This document shows, in pieces, positions 57,760 through 64,000 of a DNA stretch of 64,000 nt; position 1 is the stretch's first letter, and the number at the start of each line of letters is the position of its first letter. The notes under the pieces are model-generated. The model was not told where the DNA came from, ran no database searches, and was given only the letters and a program-made list of their open reading frames with translations. The translations under genes and the position numbers were made by a program. Source of the DNA: Euborellia annulipes (taxonomy: Eukaryota; Arthropoda; Insecta; Dermaptera; Anisolabididae); the NCBI GenBank assembly GCA_023213315.1, contig JAKCPI010002924.1, forward strand, positions 79,754 to 143,753, read 5' to 3'.

Positions 57760-58100
57760 GAAAACAGCCAAGGAAAGAATAAAAAAACAAATTCTTCTGT
57801 CGACGTTTCGAGCGTCAATCACGCTCTTTCTCGAGACATTGTAGTGATTGTAGTATTTGAATAACAATTGACATCAACAAACTAACATTAACAATATAAA
57901 GTTTGTTTATTTTCTGATATAAACAATAAATAACAGGCATGTTTATGAATGCAAGGTAACTTGTACAATCCGTAAGAATTGACATTAGACTGTCCCGAGG
58001 AAGAGCGTGATTGACTCTCGAAACGTCGAAACGGCGACTCTTTCCTTGCTTCGAATTCAGAGGTACCAAAGATTTAAAGTTGCAAAAAGGCGTAGTAGGG
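57760..58100. mobile_element. Inverted hammerhead-type element, family d, second copy
   Basis: Minus core 57802-57834 (TCGAGAA, decayed; stem II GAGCG/CGCTC; GAAACGTC). Plus site 57990-58032: stem I 5' strand CTGTC, core CCGAGGA, stem II GAGCG/CTCTC, GAAACGTC. Arms carry CAGCCAAGGAAAG and CTTTCCTTG. Confidence 0.75.
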
Positions 58101-58213
58101 CTGGCTGGCTCCACGCTTGGCTGAACATCAGATGAATGAACATCGGGACGAATGAACATCCCATGTTTTTGACCTTTAATGCTGTTCTTTTTTTTCAATT
58201 CACTTTCATTCAA

Positions 58214-59419
58214 TCAATGTCAGATTAGGCAACGTCTTTTTTTATTATTATATTTATTAGTAATTAACGCCTAAATTTTCTGAGGTAAATTGCCAATTGT
58301 TTAAGTTGATAAATTATTGCCTGTATAATAGAAAAAAAATTGCATCATTTTTTTTTACGTCATGGACATTTAAAAAGTAATTTAACTATGAGATTTTTGG
58401 TATATTTCCTCGAAATTGAAAAGAGAAGCTTCTATAGAGAAAGTGAAGGTAGAAGTTAGAGCTTTTGCTTGAATTCATTGCTTTTTGTAATAAATAACCT
58501 ACATATTGGATATTTAGAATGTTTACATACAAAAAACCATAACAAAGGAAGCAATTAACCTCAACCTACAAAAGTGAATGTGTATATTATTTGATTAAGC
58601 ATAATTGAACTTGGAAAGACGTTTCCGAAATCTTTTATAATGTCTAATTGATATGAATGCCTTCTCCATTCGCTAAAATATCGGATACCTTACCAAGATT
58701 TTTGACTTTCAAAACGTTATGACACTTTCTTGGGTTCGAAAACATGATTTTGCAATGGTGTGTGTGTGTGTGTGTGTGTGGCGTTCGTTACTCTTTTTGC
58801 TTCCGTGATAGATCTCACGCTCACTTATGAACTTGATTTCGATCAAACTTGTTATCTCTTGCTTTTCTGTTTTCTTCAATGAATTCAATAATTTAAGGAG
58901 TATTTTACTTATTTCTTTTTCAGTTCTAGACTAAACATGTTTGGCTTCTGTTGTACCCAAAGAATGGCTTGGTCTAACCCTTTTGGCACCCCGTGCAAAA
59001 AAAAAAAAAAAAAAACAATTTGCCCTTCTCTTTAGCTAACCTGCCCTCAGTTATTGTTTTATTTGAAGGCACAAAATGAAAATCCAATTAATTTTTATAA
59101 GTAACTAATAACTGATACATTTCATTAAAGATGTAAACCCCAAACAATAAGGCAAGAGAGAGAGAGAAATAAACATTATATTCGCGTTTAGTGCATAGAA
59201 TGAGAGAGAGAGAAAGAAAAGTAAAAGCACTTGATCTATTTCATTGGCTAGTTCCCAGATAAAAGTCTTAAGGTTTGGTAGTTGGTATTTTTGCTTGTGA
59301 ATCCCTGAACGAATGCGGCTAATTCACAATTGTATATGTACTTATAAATTGGGCACCTTGACTGGCTGGATTATTAAAAATTAAACTGTTCAACAAATAA
59401 TAAATATTTATGTTGTAGT
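58214..59419. other. AT-rich stretch without a gene
   Basis: No exon-like or RNA signals. A GT microsatellite at 58760-58780, GA tracts near 59160-59215 and an A run at 58998-59016. Confidence 0.45.
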
Positions 59420-59427
59420 ATGTAGTA

Positions 59428-59712
59428 CAGCGTTTCCCAACCTTTTGAAGTCCACGGCACCCCAAAGGTGCGTTGGGAATAATATTACACACTAGCGGCA
59501 CCCTTCCTTTTTTTTTTCCCTACCAAATCGAAATTTTTTTTCCACCCTGGGGCAAAATTTTTTTCCCCATGCGTGAAAATCATTTGACCTTTTTTTTAGC
59601 AAAACTTTATTTTTTCGCCTCTTTATTTTATTTTTTTTATCTAAATATCTCGCGGCACCCCTTAGGTTCTCGCGGCACCCTTGGGTGCCGGGACACCGGT
59701 TGGGAACCACTG
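59428..59712. mobile_element. hAT MITE with CAGCGTTTCCCAACC ends
   Basis: Ends CAGCGTTTCCCAACC and GGTTGGGAACCACTG are the classic Charlie-like hAT terminal repeats. The exact 8-bp duplication ATGTAGTA lies at 59420-59427 and 59713-59720. Non-coding, with GCGGCACCC repeats. Confidence 0.93.
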
Positions 59713-59812
59713 ATGTAGTATAATTTAGTTTATTCGATTTTATCACATCGGCAGTGATTTTTTTTCTCCTCCGTGCTGACCCACTGATTTTACAGCCCCG
59801 TACAAGTATGTG

Positions 59813-60330
59813 TACGAGGGCAGGTCAATAAGTCCGTGACTTATTGAATGAAACACAGGTTTTTGGATAAAAAATTGTTTTATTTTTCAACGTAGTCTCC
59901 TTTGAGCTCTATACACTTTGTCCAACGTTTCTCCAATTTTTTTTATCCCTTCCAAAAATAAGATTTGTCGAGGACATCAAAATAGGTATTTGTTTGTGAG
60001 ATGATTTCATCATTGGAGTCATCTTATTTTTTAAGGTTTGGAAACAAGAAATAGTCAGCTCGGAGAATAGGGCGGATGAGGGAGCAATTCGTATCCTAAT
60101 TCATGGATTTTTGCCATGGATCACACGAAATTCACTTTTTTCCATTTTCTTCTCAAATCACGAGGTAGTCTGCTATTAATCGATGTCAAACAAAAACTAA
60201 AAGTCCCAGCTGGTTCAAATTTCGACAGGAGTCAGCTGATAGTTGCCTGCTGACAGAAGCACTGTTGCCATTTCAGTTAAGAGGCGGGAAATTCAAAAAG
60301 TCACGGACTTATTGATGGTTGGTTCCTGAT
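59813..60330 (-). mobile_element. Deleted mariner element
   Basis: Starts after a TA with CGAGGGCAGGTCAATAAGTC, and ends with GTCACGGACTTATTGA as an imperfect inverted repeat. On the minus strand, just inside the 59.8 kb end, KLEKRWTKCIELKGDYVEK followed by a stop is the conserved C-terminus of mariner transposases. Only about 0.5 kb remains against the usual 1.3 kb, with catalytic D residues lost, so it is non-autonomous. Confidence 0.82.
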
Positions 60331-60649
60331 TTGTGACAAATTCTCAAAAAGTCGTTCTCTAAATAAAAGCAATTATTGATTTTTAATGTTCTTTTTGCAC
60401 AACTTATCATTACATTCATCATGTTCTCTTTTAAATTCTGTCTATAATTATTCCATTGCATTTAGAAATGATTTGCAACTTATTCTTAGGATTTAAAGAG
60501 ATTTCTGCTTCATTTTTTGCCATTAATAATTGGATAATGGGATCCCCAGATAGCATGTCCAATATTTTTGGTTCAACAGCATATGGTCCTGATTGGCATT
60601 GGATATAAGCCAAGTATATGCCACAAATTCGCTCCCTATAATATCTTTA

Positions 60650-61342
60650 AAAATCTGGTGTGACTGGCGCACAGCACACAACTTTCTCTTACCTTCGGTA
60701 ATCGAAAGTTGTGTTCTGTGCTTGTCACACCAGATTTTTGTGTCGACATGTATTTAGTTCCCGACAGTATGGAACATGAATTCAGATGTAAAATTTATAA
60801 GTATGGGAAAATATTTATATTTTGTTACCATGGCAACCATTTCTCCTATCTTTCCTATGAAATACAAGAGTAAAGTGGTCTTCAGAAGATTTCAATTGCA
60901 AAATGAGAATATACATTTTAAAGAGCATCTAAAAATTAATTGATTTTTGAATTTAAAAAAAAATCGTTGGAGCAAATTTAGAGAAAATCGAAAAAAACTG
61001 AAAAAGTACATCAGTAAAGTACTAGTACTCTTTGGCCGATTTCGATTAAAAGCTTATTTTTCCGGTCCCGGGGGTGTTTAACTTAATTATAAAATTTCAA
61101 CCTCCTAGCTCAATTCCTTCATGCTTAAAATTGAACACACACACCCACCCACACACCCACCCACCCACCCACCCACCCACCCACCCACAGACAGACCATG
61201 TCGCGAAAACCACTTTTTTGGATTCAGGGGACCTCAAAACGTGAAGATCCATCAAAATCTCGACATCGAATTTTTGACATGAATCCAATACTTTCTCTCT
61301 ATATATATATTACATATATACATAGGTAAGAGAAAGTAAAAA
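60650..61342 (-). mobile_element. Hairpin unit, most complete copy
   Basis: One end is an ~85-bp near-perfect hairpin (60650-60738: AAATCTGGTGTGAC...GTCACACCAGATTT). The body includes CCATGGCAACCATTTCTCC, TACTAGTACTCTTTGG, a CCCA microsatellite and GACCTCAAAACGTG. The other end is a second hairpin, CTTTCTCTCTATAT...AGGTAAGAGAAAG. The two ends share TTTCTCTTACC. No ORF. Class unknown; non-autonomous. Confidence 0.75.
61140..61192. repeat. CA/CCCA microsatellite
   Basis: ACACACACCCACCC followed by about ten CCCA-type units. It replaces the GT-rich tract at the same place in other hairpin units. Other microsatellites: CA at 56645-56664 and GT at 58760-58780. Confidence 0.85.
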
Positions 61343-62425
61343 TGTTCTCGTGTGAGTAGTCGCACAGCACACGATATTGTCTTACTCTGGGTCCATGATT
61401 AGAAAAAAGTAGGTCCAACTGTGTGTGAACAAAATATATCAAGAAAAAGAGCATCTGGTATGAATTACTGGTTTCAAGAGCGCGCGGGCTTTAGATTCAA
61501 TTATCTCGATTACCGTCGAAATTTAGGTTAAAAATGATAATAACCAAAAAAGAGCTTTCTAGTGATATTATTGCAAATTTCATTTGATTTTTTGTTAGGA
61601 TATTATAAAAGAAAATTCAAAAATCAATTTCATATGACCACCATTGTATGCGTATTATATAAATAGAATGTAATTCCTTCAACTTTTAGAATCGCGATAT
61701 CTCGGAAATGATGATTCGCACACAAAAAAGTATGAAGACAATTTTTGTAGATAATTTTATGATCTACAATTTTTGTCTAACCAATTTCTTTGAATAAACT
61801 TATCGTTCTCGAAAATCCAAAAAAAAAGAACCGAAAATTTTGAACTTTGACTTTGAATAACTTTTTTAGCGCACATGGGATCGATGGGGACTATTTGTAA
61901 TGGTGTACCCAAGATCTACACCAATTATTGTAATTTGAACTAATAAGTTATTAAATAACAAATTTCTATTTAAGAAATTCAATATGTAAAATCTTTTCCA
62001 ATCTATTACTTAATTTCAATTCAATGGAAATTAAATATCTTTAAAATAAATTTAATATCATTTTAAATAGACCTGAATGTATAATAAATAATAGGCCTCT
62101 ATGTAATTTTATTTCATCTCCAAAACCGGTTAAATATAAATTCTCTCTTTCTCAATGTCACACTTTTACTTTTTTTATTTCATTCATTCTTTCAACAAAA
62201 TTTTATATTTTTTTTTCTCATCTTAATTTTCTCATTATAGTAATTATTAAAATATATTTCATTCATCAGTTTATATAACATTTTATTTAAATCAGATCTA
62301 GATCAGGATTTTTACTAAATAATATTTTGTCAAATGATTACAACATTTAATCACTTGTTTGTAAACCAAAGGTGATTTCCGTAGCAAAAACAACTAGGCT
62401 TGTCACCCGTACTTTATAATAAATA
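61343..62425. other. AT-rich stretch without a gene
   Basis: Begins with a hairpin half (GTAGTCGCACAGCACACG) directly next to the hairpin-unit end. The rest is low-complexity AT with stops in all frames. Confidence 0.45.
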
Positions 62426-62426
62426 G

Positions 62427-62530
62427 GAACCGACCGAATATTAGGTTTCGGTTAAAGGTTTCGGCCTAAAATCCTTGTTCGGGCCAAAAACTAGCCGAAA
62501 CTTTCGGCCCACCGAAACCTGAGTTTGAAA
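62427..62530. mobile_element. Fragment of the TAGGAACCGACCG hAT-like family
   Basis: Begins ATAGGAACCGACCGAATATT and continues with the same CCGAAAC/GTTTCGG alternation as 1946-2226. The other terminus is not recognisable. Confidence 0.55.
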
Positions 62531-62609
62531 AGATAGGATGAGACTCACACGCAAAAAAAAAAAACGTAAAATGATTTCCACGGGAAGGAGAAAATAAATT
62601 CGTTGTATT

Positions 62610-63182
62610 TTGATTAAAATTCATAAATCAATTATTTTTTAGATGCTCTTTAAAATGTATATTCTCATTTTGCCTTTGAAATCTTATGAAGCACACTTTA
62701 CTCTTGCACTTCATAGGAAAGATAGGAGAAATGGTTACTAAAGGAAAAATGGTAACAAAATATAAATATTTTCCCATGTTTATAAATTTTACATCTTGAA
62801 TTTAATATATCGGCGGGCCCTCGGGGCTTGGTGTAGGGGTTAGCGTGCTAACCTACGTATACCAAGAGTCGCGTGTTCGGACTCCAGGCAGTCCGATGAT
62901 TTTATTTAAGCCATTTGGATACCAAATGGCTTAAATAAGAATGCCTGGACCCCCAATATGCAATATATTAATCAATAACGGATATCGTAAATGTCTTATA
63001 TGGCCTGAGTTGCCGAAAAGACAGTGTGAGTGTGAATGAGAAAAAGTGTGAGTGTTTAAAGAAAAGAAAAAAAAATATATCGGCGGAAACTAAATATATT
63101 TCGACGCAAAAAATCTGGTGTGACAAGCACAGCACATAACTTTCTCTTACCGAACTAAGTGCGGGCAGTCACCCCAGATTTT
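62610..63182 (+). mobile_element. Hairpin unit copy split by a SINE
   Basis: TAGATGCTCTTTAAAATG, GATAGGAGAAATGGTTAC and ATATATCGGCGG lead to the SINE at 62817-63073, then GGAAACTAAATATATTTCG and the hairpin 63108-63182. Confidence 0.7.
62817..63073 (+). mobile_element. tRNA-derived SINE (GGCTTGGTGTAG family), full length
   Basis: A box GGTGTAGGGGTTAGCG, B box GTTCGGACTCC, a body with ATTTAAGCCATTTGG palindrome and GCCTGGACCCCC, and a tail with GAGTGTGAATGAG then A-rich. The exact 13-bp duplication AATATATCGGCGG flanks it (62804-62816, 63074-63086). Inserted into a copy of the hairpin unit. Confidence 0.92.
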
Positions 63183-63864
63183 GTATGCTACCCCCTGGCT
63201 ATTATAAAATGAAAATTATTCGGTATTTTCTCTCTCCATTGCCCTTGAGTTATACCAGGTATATAATTGATAATAAACTTGTAACTTTGATTAAAATATA
63301 TTTAAATTTCAAATTGATAGATGGATGGCAAAATGATTATTAAAGCCGGAGGGAGGGAGGGGGTATCAAGCAAATCTCCGTTCATAAATTGACTCTCGTT
63401 TATCCGGTCGGTGAATTAAATAACCTATTGTTTATAAATCAGGAGTTGTGATTGCAAAACCATTTCTCTCTCTCTCTCTCGGTGTGACATGACATAACTT
63501 CCTCGGACACTGGTTTACCCCTCGGGCAACTCCTAGTTGACGACTTGCTCGGGTTACCATTTCCTCTTCACTTGTTCTTGATCTCTTCACACGAGAGAGA
63601 GAGGGAGAGAGAGAAAGGAGCAAGTCTGCATCATCCTGACTTGGTCAAGTGGGTGGGGCTCTCGAACCCCCCCCCCCCCCCCCTCGACGCTCCACTTGCC
63701 AATCCCAGCTTTTTTATTCTTATTTTATTACAAGATTCAGGAAAGAAACAAAGAATGAATTCAATTTGGCTTTAGATTTAATTACACACTTGTATAATTT
63801 GCCTTATTTATTAGAATTTGAATCTTAAAATCGTTAAAGATTTTTTTTTACAAGTTGTTTAGTA

Positions 63865-63940
63865 TAAAAAATCCGATGTGAAAGGAGCAAATCACACAAC
63901 GAATGTCATGTGTTGTGCTCATTTCCCACCAGATTTTTTT
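63865..63940. repeat. Hairpin repeat, diverged
   Basis: AAAAATCCGATGTGAAAGG pairs with CATTTCCCACCAGATTTTT, with CACACAAC/ATGTGTTGTG inside. Several paired positions changed together compared with other copies. Confidence 0.55.
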
Positions 63941-64000
63941 GTGTTAGTATATCATTAGTTTCATTCAATTAAATCTAAAATTTAAAAATATTTTGTTACC

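Noticed and set aside
60650..61342. Helitron assignment for the hairpin unit
   Set aside because: No TC start or CTRR end next to a terminal hairpin could be fixed, and both ends carry hairpins.
1..64000. CRISPR arrays, bacterial operons or proviruses
   Set aside because: The window is plainly eukaryotic; short repeats are transposon families without regular spacing. No retroviral or viral polymerase frame was seen.

Overview
This is a eukaryotic, animal-type, AT-rich window that is mostly repeats. Intron-rich genes with GT-AG junctions, a TBCEL orthologue, two U1 snRNA genes, tRNA-derived SINEs, hAT and mariner elements and RTE/Jockey-like LINE tails suggest an invertebrate. An arthropod, perhaps a crustacean, is my best guess; it is inferred from repeat style and is not proven.

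Layout. 1-3.3 kb is a repeat cluster: a hairpin unit, a MITE split by a composite SINE, two hAT MITEs with exact 8-bp target duplications, and an inverted hammerhead-type element. 3.76-15.98 kb (minus) holds the best gene, tubulin-folding cofactor E-like (TBCEL). I could assemble it exon by exon with consistent phases: LRR exons at the N side and a ubiquitin-like last exon. A genuine tRNA-Phe(GAA) sits in one intron. On the opposite strand, GC-rich segments with good splice borders (4.9, 6.7, 13.2, 18.5 and 22.3 kb) may be an antisense gene, pseudogene or noncoding RNA. At 20.1-20.3 kb (minus) a short ORF starts with a signal peptide. 20.5-32.6 kb is repeats. At 32.65-32.89 kb (plus) a CCAAT/E-box promoter-like patch precedes a convincing first coding exon of an unrecognised gene. 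40.1-44.1 kb (minus) is a tandem triplication of a 3-exon, serine-rich gene family, partly pseudogenised. 45.8-48.3 kb is a 0.53-kb duplication carrying two identical full-length U1 snRNA genes. 48.7-64 kb is repeats: fold-back MITE, LINE tails, hAT MITEs, a mariner remnant, SINEs and further hammerhead-type inverted elements.

The most interesting signal is the density of hammerhead-ribozyme-like cores. About 20 sites in several sequence families show CTGANGA, a stem II, and GAAACGTC, with compensating stem differences between families. Most are arranged as head-to-head inverted pairs. This matches the minimal, probably dimeric hammerheads known from Penelope-like elements. It explains the recurring CGAAACGTC repeats that otherwise look anonymous. 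A second pervasive signal is an ~85-bp near-perfect hairpin (about 11 complete and several partial copies) that forms one end of a ~0.7-kb non-autonomous element.
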